Origin: Methanobacterium sp. UBA279
GTDB lineage: Archaea > Methanobacteriota > Methanobacteria > Methanobacteriales > Methanobacteriaceae
Reading direction: 5' to 3'
DNA: 64,000 nt
Assembly (NCBI GenBank): GCA_002502855.1
Contig: DAQK01000021.1
Span: 4,348 to 68,347 of the forward strand
This document shows positions 53,223 to 62,546 of this stretch, in pieces (position 1 is the stretch's first letter; each line of letters opens with the position of its first letter). The notes under the pieces are model-generated. The model was given only the letters and a program-made list of their open reading frames with translations, ran no database searches and was not told where the DNA came from. The position numbers were made by a program, and so were the translations under genes.

Positions 53223-55208
53223 TTATTCCAACGTGGTAATCTTTCTTTTCGCTCTAAATGGCCTGAATTTCATTCCCTGCCCTGTATAAAACTGGCTGAA
53301 AAACTCCACATAATGCAAACGCAGAGATTGTATGAAAGCACCCAGAGTTTGGATCATAGAGTTTATAGGATGCATTACTATCAGGATCAATGCGGTTAGG
53401 ATCACCCCAAGTACTGGAATCATCCCTACCACTTTAAAGGCGACGATGTTGATAGCCATTGCCATTCCACCAGTGGCCAGACACGCTGCCAGCAACCTAG
53501 AAAAGGAGAAAACTTGTCCCACTAAACCCATTACATCCATGAGTCCAAATGCTCCGTTATGATAGACAAGTATGACCAGCCCGACTACTGCTACTCCTAC
53601 TCCAATATAGATGGTAAATGCATTGGTTAGGTAAGCGGCACCTACCAGGAGAATGCCCAGTATTAGGATCAGCCAGCAAATTTGATCACCAATGGCCTCT
53701 TTAACGGCACCTTTATGTAGGTTATTATAGGCTCCTAGAGCGAATCCTAGTATGGTATATATTATTCCACACAGCAGAGCCAGTATCAAAATATTTTGAG
53801 GATTTACAAATGCATCAACAGATCCAATCACAGTTGGAAGTGATATACCCAGATAGGTAGGGAGCAGATCCCCCATAAGACCATTGGTTATCAGAGCCAT
53901 TGGTAAAGTCCAAATTCCACAGGCAATAAGGACAAATCCAAAGTCACTCATAACTTTATTTTTTTTACCCAGGCCAAAAATAAGAAATGTACCTATTAAC
54001 AAATCGAATATACCGTATAATCCATCTGTAAGACAGAATCCAAAGAAAAAGGGGAATACTAATGCCAATATTATGGTGGGATCTAATTCATTGTACTGTG
54101 GTGGGGAATACATTTTGGTCAGGAACTCAAAGGGTTTGGCGAAACCGGGGTTGTCCAGATGAACTGGAATTTTATCTTCTCCGTCTGGGTTTTTAACATC
54201 AACGATGGAGTGACCTTCTGTAGATTCTTTTATAACTTCCAGTGCTTGGTCCAAATCCTTCTCCCGCACCCATCCCTCTAACAGGTATGTTTTATCTGTT
54301 TTGGCAAAAGATGAGAAAATTTCTGCCCTTTGTCTTTCAATTTCAAGCTGTTCCTTTAGAACCAGAAATTTTTCCTGCCATTTCCGAGCTATATCCCCGA
54401 CGGCTAGAAATAAATCCTCTTTTTCTTTTTCTACATTTTCAAGTTGGGTTTTAACATTTATTATGGCTTCTTTTGGTTTTCCAGATAATCTGGAAACATC
54501 GAATTTCTCAAACTCAAACTTCCTTAGAAGTTTGGTGAGATCATCCCTGTATTTCTTCAGGATAACTATAACCACTGTTCTTTTTGTTTCTTCCGGAATT
54601 TCACCTTCTAATATGATTATTTTGTCAGTTAATTCCTCTAACTCGCTTTTAAACTTTGGATAAACTTCTAAAGCAACTTTCCCGGATGTTATAGATACAT
54701 GCTCAGTGTCTACCAGATCAGATACGTCCAGATCCAAAAATTCCAAACTTTGCAGGGAGTTGAAATCTGATTCGAGCTGGTTTCTATCAAATTCCAGTTG
54801 TTCCAATCTCTTCTGTATGGTCTGGGTTTCTGGTTCTACGGTTTCAATCGTTGTAGTTGCGTTTTCAAGTAATAGTTCTTTATCTAATTTATCAACTTTC
54901 TTTTTTTCAGGTAATTTTGGACTTATAAACCCTTCAATCATCTGCAAAGGGGTGACTTTCTCTTTTTTAATACTTTTCCAAAAATCAGTGATGTTGGTTA
55001 TTCTCATCAAAAGAGAACTTACTTCAGGGGCATGGGGACTGATACGAGATGATTCAAATATTCCACGCCATTCAAGGTCTTCTTTAACCCTATCTGATAT
55101 GTCATGGATTTGTACCACTGATGCCTCGTGTAGTGCACTTATTAGAGAATCAGAATAATCATCCAAGGTAATAATTTCAAGCTTGCGCATTCTGGCTGGT
55201 CTAAACAT
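53223..55208 (-). CDS. atpI: A-type ATP synthase membrane subunit I
   Basis: About 661 residues from ATG 55208 (MFRPARMRKLEIITLDDYSD); ATG 55214 is two codons earlier. The N-terminal ~330 residues are a cytoplasmic coiled-coil stalk (TQTIQKRLEQLEFDRNQLES, KLLRKFEFEKFDVSRLSGKP) and the C-terminal half has about seven or eight membrane helices, including FSFSRLLAACLATGGMAMAI with the essential Arg and LGAFIQSLRLHYVEFFSQFY. It forms the ion half-channels (V-type a subunit equivalent). Confidence 0.95.
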   Translation of the reverse strand: MFRPARMRKLEIITLDDYSDSLISALHEASVVQIHDISDRVKEDLEWRGIFESSRISPHAPEVSSLLMRITNITDFWKSIKKEKVTPLQMIEGFISPKLPEKKKVDKLDKELLLENATTTIETVEPETQTIQKRLEQLEFDRNQLESDFNSLQSLEFLDLDVSDLVDTEHVSITSGKVALEVYPKFKSELEELTDKIIILEGEIPEETKRTVVIVILKKYRDDLTKLLRKFEFEKFDVSRLSGKPKEAIINVKTQLENVEKEKEDLFLAVGDIARKWQEKFLVLKEQLEIERQRAEIFSSFAKTDKTYLLEGWVREKDLDQALEVIKESTEGHSIVDVKNPDGEDKIPVHLDNPGFAKPFEFLTKMYSPPQYNELDPTIILALVFPFFFGFCLTDGLYGIFDLLIGTFLIFGLGKKNKVMSDFGFVLIACGIWTLPMALITNGLMGDLLPTYLGISLPTVIGSVDAFVNPQNILILALLCGIIYTILGFALGAYNNLHKGAVKEAIGDQICWLILILGILLVGAAYLTNAFTIYIGVGVAVVGLVILVYHNGAFGLMDVMGLVGQVFSFSRLLAACLATGGMAMAINIVAFKVVGMIPVLGVILTALILIVMHPINSMIQTLGAFIQSLRLHYVEFFSQFYTGQGMKFRPFRAKRKITTLE

Positions 55209-55227
55209 GAGCATCACTATATATACA

Positions 55228-55542
55228 TTAAAGGATGTTATCAATTATGACAGTGGCGGCTTCATCAATTTTATCGGTGGTTTTGGCTTTAATATTGGAA
55301 ACTTCATCTTCTGTTTCTTTTAATATTCTGTTTGCCTCAATTTTGGCCTTATTCTCAGCTTCGAAAATGATCTGTTTGGATCGTTCGTTGGCATCTTCCC
55401 TTGTTTTTTCCACGATACTGACTGATACTTGGTTTGCTTCCTTTATTATTTCGGAAGAACGTTGTTTCGCATCCTCTAGAAGCTTTTTAGCATCATTTTC
55501 AGCTTTTTTTATGGTAGTAATAGCTTCTGATATCGTAATCAT
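55228..55542 (-). CDS. atpH: A-type ATP synthase subunit H
   Basis: 104 residues from ATG 55542, preceded by GGTGATTCAA. A continuous charged helix (ITISEAITTIKKAENDAKKL, VSIVEKTREDANERSKQIIF) that makes the right-handed coiled-coil peripheral stalk with E. First gene of the operon. It ends 20 bp before the atpI start. Confidence 0.92.
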   Translation of the reverse strand: MITISEAITTIKKAENDAKKLLEDAKQRSSEIIKEANQVSVSIVEKTREDANERSKQIIFEAENKAKIEANRILKETEDEVSNIKAKTTDKIDEAATVIIDNIL

Positions 55543-55576
55543 TTGAATCACCACATTATTCAGAATTTATGGATCA

Positions 55577-55588
55577 GTATATATATGT
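55577..55588 (-). promoter_or_regulatory. Candidate TATA box of the ATP synthase operon
   Basis: Read leftward the sequence is ACATATATATAC, 35-46 bp before the atpH start. Transcription would begin close to 55555, giving a short leader with GGTGAT as ribosome site. Confidence 0.5.
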
Positions 55589-56392
55589 TTTACTATTTTA
55601 ATCTGGCCTTCGTCCACTTAGTTTAAGTCCATATCACTTTATGTACAGGTAAATATTGGATTCACTGCTTTTTTCTGGCCATTCAAATTTTATTACCCTG
55701 CACACAATTAAAAAATAACATTGAAAACAGATTTCTATCTAAATCTCATTTAAACGTTATTTTTTAACCAGTGTGTTTCTTTTTAATTTTAATGATTGAA
55801 GGATAGTTCAAGTAAGTTGAGTCTAATAATATTAGAAATTTTATTAGAATTGTTTATTAATGTAATAGGCATTGCTCGTGTATTTTTAAACTAAACACAG
55901 TTATGGGATGTTTAAATTTCACTTAATATTAGGTGTGAATTCTTCAAGCACCAAGACTTATACCAAAAAATTAAGTACAGTCACTATTGTACACCACACA
56001 ACCCACCCAATTAGAAATACAAAGAAAGCAATAACTTTTTTATCCAATTTAACACCTCTTTAGCCTAAATAGCATATTTTGGCCCATCGTAATAATCATT
56101 TTGTATTCTCTCAAACTACTAAAGATTATGAATGCTATATTATACTTGTCAAATTTTTATCATATATATATTTGGCCATTTTGATCTGAGTTAATTGGAG
56201 GGTTTAAATGGAATATAATGAATGGATCACCCTTTTTAAGCCTCCTGATTTATAATCTAGCTTATAATTATATAATATATACTTATTTTGTAATGATCGA
56301 TCATTATGATATTAATGGACTGATCATTTTTTTAAATAGGGGAATGTTTGTCCTTCCATCCAAAGAAGATGAAAAAATTATAATATCCCTAC
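55589..56392. other. AT-rich region between the ATP synthase operon and the citrate-synthase-like gene
   Basis: Apart from a possible 29-residue membrane peptide gene (55958-56047) I find no clear gene. A TATA-like CATATATATATTTGG (56161-56175) and GGAGGG (56197-56202) precede a 15-codon frame at 56208-56255 on the + strand, which may be a leader or chance. Confidence 0.45.
55958..56047 (-). CDS. 29-residue single-helix membrane peptide
   Basis: From TTG 56047: MDKKVIAFFVFLIGWVVWCT, IVTVLNFLV. AGGTG lies at 56057-56053 with a 5-nt spacer. Two basic residues before a hydrophobic helix fit a membrane peptide. There is no homology I can name, so this is a suggestion from ribosome site and composition. 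Confidence 0.35.
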   Translation of the reverse strand: MDKKVIAFFVFLIGWVVWCTIVTVLNFLV

Positions 56393-57247
56393 TTATGGGT
56401 TTCTTTCCTCCACATCATCGTAGCAGATCTCATCAGACTCTATGAATTTTCTGAAGGGGGATTCCTGCATTTGCTCCTCATTAACATGGGAAATCAGGGC
56501 TGGAAGTCTTCCTATCATGAAAATTCCCGCGCCAATCTGCCATTTAAATCCCATATCTGATAAAATCCCGGCATTAGCCCCATCCACATTCATAAGGATG
56601 TTCTTCCTTTCAAATAAAATTTCCTGCAGGGCCATGGCCAGCTGGGTGTGGATACCATACAATCCATATTCCTTGGCCAGTTCCAGAAGTCTAGGTGCCC
56701 TGGGGTCTTCCTCATGGTAACGATGCCCATAACCCGGTATTTTCTTATTATTTTCCAGAAATTCTTCAACCAGTTGATATGCCATGATCTTGACGTCTTT
56801 AGGCGACTCAATGGTACCGGTAGTCATTTCACCTGTACCTGCCTCTTTTTCCACACTGTTTTTAACTGTTTCCTGGAGGAGTTTCATACACTGCTCCAGA
56901 GCTCCGGCATGATGTTTTCCAAAGGCCATCAACCCCCCGGATACACAGGTATTCAACGGAGATCCGGTGGAGGCCATGAGCCGGGCCACCTGGGTGCTCG
57001 GGGGGGTAGTCCCATGGTCACAGAAAGAGACCAGCACGGCTTCAAACATCTTCGATTCATTTTCAGCAGGTTTATTGCCATTTATAAGTAGATAAACCAT
57101 TTCAGGGAAGGATAAATTTCCAATGAGGTTTTCCTGCGGGTAGCCCCGGGTAACGATCCGGTTGGGCTCCACTTTGGTTATGGAAGTTTTCCATTTAGGG
57201 TTCATATATTTAAGCAATTCTTCTATACCTTTTCTTCCAATGGCCAT
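56393..57247 (-). CDS. Citrate synthase-like protein (short citryl-CoA lyase type)
   Basis: 284 residues from ATG 57247 with GGAG at 57257-57254. Citrate-synthase catalytic positions are present: the His in GKHHAGALEQ, the His in IPGYGHRYHEEDPRA and the Asp in MNVDGANAGIL; SFCDHGTTPPSTQVARLMAS is the usual Dxx..ST segment. The protein is about 100 residues shorter than citrate synthase because the N-terminal region is reduced, as in citryl-CoA lyase subunits. It condenses or cleaves a citryl-type CoA ester. Last gene of a cluster with fumarase-like, TIM-barrel-like and PrpD-like genes. Confidence 0.8.
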   Translation of the reverse strand: MAIGRKGIEELLKYMNPKWKTSITKVEPNRIVTRGYPQENLIGNLSFPEMVYLLINGNKPAENESKMFEAVLVSFCDHGTTPPSTQVARLMASTGSPLNTCVSGGLMAFGKHHAGALEQCMKLLQETVKNSVEKEAGTGEMTTGTIESPKDVKIMAYQLVEEFLENNKKIPGYGHRYHEEDPRAPRLLELAKEYGLYGIHTQLAMALQEILFERKNILMNVDGANAGILSDMGFKWQIGAGIFMIGRLPALISHVNEEQMQESPFRKFIESDEICYDDVEERNP

Positions 57248-57284
57248 AAATCTCCACTCCAAGTTATGTTAAAGGGTTTTATTG

Positions 57285-58184
57285 TTAGAGATATAAATCA
57301 AATGATGATACTCTTGGTTCAACGCAACAACAGGGCCTCATACAAACTATACGAACTCCACTTGCCCTTTGAGGTCCTATATTTATAAGAGAACCCAGAA
57401 CAGTTACCGAACCGCCCATGTTTAAAGCACCTATATCCAAACTATTTATAGTTTTGGTTAGGTCACCCTCCAACTCTGATTGTATATCCAAGTTACCATA
57501 GGCCATGGCCTTCAACATCAAAGCTGAAGCCTCAAAATGGGTTCTACCAACACCCACAGCAGGTATACAGGGGGTGCAGCCTAACCTGGGAAGTTCTGAC
57601 TTCATCCAGTCTGTTACATGCTTAAATATTTCACGATGATCCCGCTGATGGAAAACCCGGTAGGTGCTGGCCCTTATTTCCGGACCTCCACCCAACATGA
57701 GAATATTTATTCTTATTTTATCCCCACCCTCTTCTGGATCGAGTTCATCGAATATGAATGGGGGGGCTGAAACTTTTCCCGGGTCATCATAGAGGCCTTT
57801 TTTTTGCTCAATCCTCTCCAAATCATCACCTTTCACGGCCATGGGTCTTCCCGGGAGTTCCCTTAATCCCACCTTTATGCCTTCCCTTACTTTCCCTATA
57901 AAATTTCTAGGTAGAACTGCGTCTTCTCCCACTTCCACCAGTACATGGGGAATACCCGTATCATCACACAGCGGAACCCTATTTTCATGGGCTAACTCCG
58001 CGTTTTCAATTAAAAGCTCCAGAATCCATGAAGCACGTGGATTGGTTTCATCTTCAAGGGCTTTCCGGTAAGCATTGAACTGATCCGGGCGGAATTCCGT
58101 GCTGGCATTTACAACTGCGTTTTTAACCTGGTTGATTAAATTCATACTCTCCTTTCCATATTTTGAAAAAAATAACTCATTCAT
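57285..58184 (-). CDS. Class I fumarase/tartrate dehydratase alpha-like protein
   Basis: 299 residues with ENRVPLCDDTGIPHVLVEVG, RLGCTPCIPAVGVGRTHFEA and VCMRPCCCVEPRVSSF; Cys residues in these blocks correspond to 4Fe-4S ligands of class I fumarase and L-tartrate dehydratase alpha subunits. The beta subunit (~190 residues) that completes such hydratases is not adjacent. The substrate may be a branched or substituted 2-hydroxyacid rather than malate, given its neighbours. Start ATG 58184 with GAGG 6 nt upstream; ATG 58145 is a weaker alternative. Confidence 0.82.
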   Translation of the reverse strand: MNELFFSKYGKESMNLINQVKNAVVNASTEFRPDQFNAYRKALEDETNPRASWILELLIENAELAHENRVPLCDDTGIPHVLVEVGEDAVLPRNFIGKVREGIKVGLRELPGRPMAVKGDDLERIEQKKGLYDDPGKVSAPPFIFDELDPEEGGDKIRINILMLGGGPEIRASTYRVFHQRDHREIFKHVTDWMKSELPRLGCTPCIPAVGVGRTHFEASALMLKAMAYGNLDIQSELEGDLTKTINSLDIGALNMGGSVTVLGSLINIGPQRASGVRIVCMRPCCCVEPRVSSFDLYL

Positions 58185-58197
58185 ATAGACCTCAACT

Positions 58198-59097
58198 TCA
58201 TTCAGGGATAGCCAGATCCTTTACCCCTACTTCAGATGTTTCTGCTTCTGGATAATAGCGTTCAATCATATTCTTAACCAGATATACCTGCCGGATACGC
58301 TCTGAAGCCTCTTTCGTGGTGGTGTCATGGCTGTGCTGTTTGGCTATCGACCCTCCGGTTTTAAGATAAACCGGTGAAGCTACCCTTATGATGTCCGGAA
58401 CCTCGTAGTGCCTAATGAAACCTCCTGATGATTTCGGATTTTCCGTGTGAATGTCGATGGATATTTTAATAGCACTTCTAAGCGTGGCCAACATGTTAAT
58501 CTGCAGGTCACGTACCGGATTGAATGAATCGGCACCTATCTCCTCCAACAACTTCGCAGAAGCAGGATTGCCGTGGCCGGTATGCGCAGAAACCTTGAAG
58601 TGCATATTCCAGGGCAGTTCACCCGCCTTCCTCATCTTCCCCAAAACCCACAGGAGCCCTTCGTCATAGAGCAATATCCCTCGGACACCCAACTCTGCCG
58701 CTCTTTTAACATCCTCTACAGCGTATAACAGGTTATCATATCCCCTTAACCGGTATCCTATCCGTGCGCCTTCCCTGGTCTGGGCAGAAGCGCTGGTATC
58801 ATAGGTAGCCCGGGGACCAACGCTTAAAAAGAGCCCTATCTTAGCAGCCTGAGCCATCTCTACCATCTCTTCTATCTCAGAATCGGTTAGAAGCATGATA
58901 CCCTTGGTCTGGGTTACCCGGTGCACGGTAACATCATAATCATTAGAGGCATCCAGGAGAGAAGCCATAGCCTCTGGTTTCTGGATACCCGGCACTTCGA
59001 AGCGGTACTGGGCACCATCTGGGAATCTGAGCTTAGATTCCTCGATCCCATCCCTTTTATCTATTCCCAGTGTCTTTAGAAAATCCGTTGATCGCAA
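58198..59097 (-). CDS. Putative TIM-barrel protein, peptidase U32-like, of unknown function
   Basis: 299 residues starting at TTG 59097 with GGGAGTGG upstream. Alternating strand-helix pattern (MEVTVHRVTQTK-like DYDVTVHRVTQTKGIMLLTD, IGLFLSVGPRAT, AAELGVRGILLYDEGLLWVL, MHFKVSAHTGHGNPASAKLL, GADSFNPVRDLQINMLATLR, KISIDIHTENPKSSGGFIRH) suggests a TIM barrel with a histidine-rich pocket. It vaguely resembles U32 peptidases, but I would not name a reaction. Tightly spaced (13 bp) before the fumarase-like gene. Confidence 0.6.
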   Translation of the reverse strand: MRSTDFLKTLGIDKRDGIEESKLRFPDGAQYRFEVPGIQKPEAMASLLDASNDYDVTVHRVTQTKGIMLLTDSEIEEMVEMAQAAKIGLFLSVGPRATYDTSASAQTREGARIGYRLRGYDNLLYAVEDVKRAAELGVRGILLYDEGLLWVLGKMRKAGELPWNMHFKVSAHTGHGNPASAKLLEEIGADSFNPVRDLQINMLATLRSAIKISIDIHTENPKSSGGFIRHYEVPDIIRVASPVYLKTGGSIAKQHSHDTTTKEASERIRQVYLVKNMIERYYPEAETSEVGVKDLAIPE

Positions 59098-59196
59098 TTA
59101 ATCCACTCCCAAAAATTAAATCTCCTAATTAAATCTTGTCAACATATAAGAATGAAACTCTCTATAATAAATCTTATTAGTATACTAAAAATGAAT

Positions 59197-60564
59197 TTAG
59201 ATTTTTAAAAATGAATTAAGATCACCCATAAATTGCCTCACGTCCGGGTAGGAATCCATGTTTCCAATCACATTCAGGACTCGGGCATCCACATCCGGGT
59301 TTAAATTCCTGAACTTCCACTCTACGCCCTGTTTAAGGGGATTTTCCGGTTCACCATGGGGCAAATCTACTTTATTTTTATATATGCCTTTCTCAGTAAA
59401 TATTGTAACTTCAGATGGTCTACTTTGAGGGTACTGCTTATCCAGGTTAGAATCTACCTTTATCTGGATTTTCCCAGATATGCTATCTATTCTCTTCTGA
59501 TTTCGGGGAGAATAACTGAATTCAATCAAGTCACCAGTCTCCTGATAATGGTTTAGAAGCGCAACCGCCATGGAAACGGGTAAACTCTGCCTCAGGGCCT
59601 CAGTACTGGTGGGATGGTAATCATCGTGTTCAGCAGCTATTTTATAGGTGTTCACGGTTATCTTTTCAATTTCTTCCAGTTCAGGCTGTTTTTCCTCTAC
59701 GATCTCAAGCAGTGCATCGATGCTGGAGTGCAGATGCCTGCAGACAGGGTAGATCTTGAAGTAGACATCTGAAATGTGATAATTTTCCATAGGCAGATCA
59801 GTTTCATGGGGGTGAACATGAGCCATTGTATAGGGATCAATATCAGTCATTGCTTTCAGGAAGCCTTCATCACCTTCCAGAATAGTTTCAGCACCGGTGA
59901 AACCATTCCTGGCAAGTAATGCAGATAAAATACCTGATTGGGCTGCCCTACCGGCGTGCAGATGTTTACCCATGGAGCCTGAGTGGTCTGATTCTAAGAG
60001 ACCGGCCGCCTGGGTACCCGCCAGTCCCAATGCATTGGTAATTTGTGTTTCACTTAGATCCATGGCTTTGCAAGCGGCTGAGGCTGCTCCCAGTGTCCCG
60101 CAGGTGCCTGTGCTGTGAAAGCCCCTGCTGCGGTGTCCTGGGTTGACCATCATACCCAGTGCTATGGCCACCTGATAACCCACCACGATGGATTCAATCA
60201 ATTCCTTACCAGTCCGATTCTCAGCTTCGCACATGGAAAGGGCAGCAGGTATTACACACGCCCCGGGATGGAGCATAGCCAGGCGATGGCCGTCATCCAG
60301 GTCCATTGAATGGGCAAATATTCCATTAGCCAGTCCGGCTTCCATAGGGGTGGATCGTCCCTGGCCAATGACCGTTGACTCACCACCTGGTCGGATGATG
60401 TTTTTAACTGCTTCACCGCTTTCAGTCTCAGATCCCCTTAAAGCCACACCCACAAAATCGGTGAAACATTCCTTGGCCTTCTGGATCACATCATCTGGGA
60501 GCTGGTCGTAGCTCGTGGACACTATGAATTCCGTGAATTTTGAAGTGATCATGGTTATCGACAT
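59197..60564 (-). CDS. MmgE/PrpD family protein
   Basis: 455 residues with FTDFVGVALRGSETESGEAV, FAHSMDLDDGHRLAMLHPGA, GYQVAIALGMMVNPGHRSRG, FHSTGTCGTLGAASAACKAM and KIYPVCRHLHSSIDALLEIV, all typical of MmgE/PrpD enzymes. The family includes 2-methylcitrate dehydratase, cis-aconitate decarboxylase and iminodisuccinate epimerase. With a citrate-synthase-like and a fumarase-like partner, a citrate-like substrate is plausible. The ATG at 60564 lies 6 bp after the tiaS stop, so both are probably on one transcript. Confidence 0.87.
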   Translation of the reverse strand: MSITMITSKFTEFIVSTSYDQLPDDVIQKAKECFTDFVGVALRGSETESGEAVKNIIRPGGESTVIGQGRSTPMEAGLANGIFAHSMDLDDGHRLAMLHPGACVIPAALSMCEAENRTGKELIESIVVGYQVAIALGMMVNPGHRSRGFHSTGTCGTLGAASAACKAMDLSETQITNALGLAGTQAAGLLESDHSGSMGKHLHAGRAAQSGILSALLARNGFTGAETILEGDEGFLKAMTDIDPYTMAHVHPHETDLPMENYHISDVYFKIYPVCRHLHSSIDALLEIVEEKQPELEEIEKITVNTYKIAAEHDDYHPTSTEALRQSLPVSMAVALLNHYQETGDLIEFSYSPRNQKRIDSISGKIQIKVDSNLDKQYPQSRPSEVTIFTEKGIYKNKVDLPHGEPENPLKQGVEWKFRNLNPDVDARVLNVIGNMDSYPDVRQFMGDLNSFLKI

Positions 60565-60570
60565 TTATCT

Positions 60571-61956
60571 CTAGTTTGATACCCTTATGAGCGGCTTGCT
60601 CAGGTGTCTCCGTGCCATGGGGGGAACTTCATAGAAACCTTCTTGAACACCCCTTTCTATTTCAACCTGGACTTTGCTTCCGTCCTTGAGTTTCCGCCCG
60701 CACTTTACACATTTAAAGCCCTGGTCCTTTCCAGCGGATTTCATCCGTTTACCACATTCACACAGGGGGTTAACTTCTTCGTAATCCTTTGCAAGCTTTA
60801 ATAACTCAAATTTTTCCACATTAAGGGTTCCTTTCTCTCCAATTCCACCGTAAACTTTTATCTTATCCCCTTTTCTTAACTGTCTGAAGACGTCCCGGAA
60901 CCCTTTGGTGGGCTCGTAGGCCGCGCATTCGATGCTTCCAGAGTCATCCTCTAAAGACAGGATAACATGACCGCCCCCGATAGCATGTGGTGTATTTGCC
61001 ACTTTCCCACTCACTATGTAGCATTTACACTTCTCCATCTGGGAGATATTATCAATGGGGACCAGGTGCTGGTCTGTGTGCTGGTTGGTCAAGAAGACAG
61101 CGGTCCTCTCCACGGGTTCGCATGCCTCTACCAGGTTATGGGCTTCTACTACAGCATCAGGGGTTTCTCCCCTTATACCATAGAGTATGGGGCAGGGTGT
61201 GTGGGGTTCGATGGCGATGTAATCTTCGTTTCTATCTAGGTTGTCGAAGGTGGAGGGATAGGTTTTCTCATCCATCTCCAGGATGGACTGGTAGTTCAAT
61301 CTCCTCTTCGTACCATAATTATCAGGGATCCGGTAAGCTAAAAATTCAAATGTCCTATCATCCAGGGGAGCTCCTATAGCTGCCAGGGCACCGATGATAC
61401 CCCTTCCCTTTTTGAATTTGTAGATCTCCGCCCCTATCTTATCCGCCAGTCTCTCGGCATCTTTTATGGTGACGATGTTTTCTATGGTTTCAACGGCGTA
61501 GGCTTCAAGTTCAGGTGGTAATTTTAGCTTTAAATCATCTGTACTTGATTCATCAAATCCATCGTTCGATTTATCAACTTCAACATTGGATTCATCAACT
61601 TCTACTTTAAAAAATACAACTCCCGGGTTAGTGTTTTCTTCTTGGAGGTGTGATAACTCTTCCACCCGGTCTAAGATAATATTTTTAACTTCCCCATATT
61701 CCTTTTCGGATTTAACCAGTACTTTGAATGAAACAGCCCCGTTACCCCGGGTTTTATACCTGGCAAAGGGGTTTAAACGGATCAAACGGGGATAACCAAT
61801 GATAGGATAACCGTAACTTTTCAGTTCATCCAGTAATACAGCACTTACATAGGTAGTGCACATTCCCCTATTGGAATCGGTATCATCGATACCCACATAA
61901 ACTATGAATCGCTTAGTTTTCTCAACTTTTATAAAATCACCGTTACATAATTTCAT
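60571..61956 (-). CDS. tiaS: tRNA(Ile2) 2-agmatinylcytidine synthetase TiaS
   Basis: 461 residues. N-terminal YVGIDDTDSNRGMCTTYVSA and LNPFARYKTRGNGAVSFK, central TiaS domain (EDYIAIEPHTPCPILYGIRG), an OB-fold (CYIVSGKVANTPHAIGGGHV) and a C-terminal zinc ribbon (CECGKRMK, CVKCGRK). TiaS attaches agmatine to C34 of tRNA-Ile(CAU), allowing AUA decoding. A repetitive acidic insertion (DESNVEVDKSNDGFDESSTD) near residue 115 makes it slightly longer than usual. It precedes the PrpD cluster. Confidence 0.95.
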   Translation of the reverse strand: MKLCNGDFIKVEKTKRFIVYVGIDDTDSNRGMCTTYVSAVLLDELKSYGYPIIGYPRLIRLNPFARYKTRGNGAVSFKVLVKSEKEYGEVKNIILDRVEELSHLQEENTNPGVVFFKVEVDESNVEVDKSNDGFDESSTDDLKLKLPPELEAYAVETIENIVTIKDAERLADKIGAEIYKFKKGRGIIGALAAIGAPLDDRTFEFLAYRIPDNYGTKRRLNYQSILEMDEKTYPSTFDNLDRNEDYIAIEPHTPCPILYGIRGETPDAVVEAHNLVEACEPVERTAVFLTNQHTDQHLVPIDNISQMEKCKCYIVSGKVANTPHAIGGGHVILSLEDDSGSIECAAYEPTKGFRDVFRQLRKGDKIKVYGGIGEKGTLNVEKFELLKLAKDYEEVNPLCECGKRMKSAGKDQGFKCVKCGRKLKDGSKVQVEIERGVQEGFYEVPPMARRHLSKPLIRVSN

Positions 61957-62085
61957 GAATTCAAATATAATCTAAGTTTTTCATTATAAAATTAGAAGTT
62001 AATTAGATTTAATAATTTGATGTTTATACAAAAGAAAATTTTAGCTAAATTTTTTATTACTAAAATTTCATTATTGGAGTCTTGT

Positions 62086-62277
62086 TTACACTCCATAAAA
62101 ATATGCTAAGGCAACACTAGAAAGAGAAAGAACTCCTGCTATAAATAATAAAATAGCCGCTGAACGTTCATTCTTATACTTTATGGGATTTTTCTTGTAT
62201 TGACGTAAATTTAAAAAACTGGCGAGTAAAAAACTCAAACCAGCTGCTAAGTAAAGGTAATCACTTAAATCAAACAT
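62086..62277 (-). CDS. Small two-helix membrane protein, 63 aa
   Basis: MFDLSDYLYLAAGLSFLLAS, LRQYKKNPIKYKNERSAAIL, LFIAGVLSLSSVALAYFYGV: two membrane helices joined by a basic loop. No family is recognised. A TATA-like AATATTTATG region overlaps the start. Confidence 0.5.
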   Translation of the reverse strand: MFDLSDYLYLAAGLSFLLASFLNLRQYKKNPIKYKNERSAAILLFIAGVLSLSSVALAYFYGV

Positions 62278-62546
62278 AAATATTATATAGTGTGCGACAT
62301 TAAAAATTTAGCATTAACAGTTTTTTCGAATACTGTCCTGATATTCTTATTTTAAGAATTGACAGTTCTACATCCTTTTTTATAACTGTCAGATATTATT
62401 TCATGTTAAGTTTTCCATGACGACTACTATATATTTTATATTATATAAAAATCGTCATTTTGTTTGTTTCTGACTTTTTCTCCAGTTTACTACTTATAGA
62501 ATCTGTATCCAAGGATGTCAGTAAAGTAGATATCCTTTTATATGAT
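62278..62546. other. AT-rich spacer
   Basis: No gene found. It contains TATA-like sequence near 62430-62450 (TATATTTTATATTATATA) and short TTTTTATA repeats. Confidence 0.4.

Noticed and set aside
54301..55158. Rightward open frames opposite atpI
   Set aside because: Serine-rich translations mirror the Glu/Lys-rich coiled coil on the other strand; no initiation signals.
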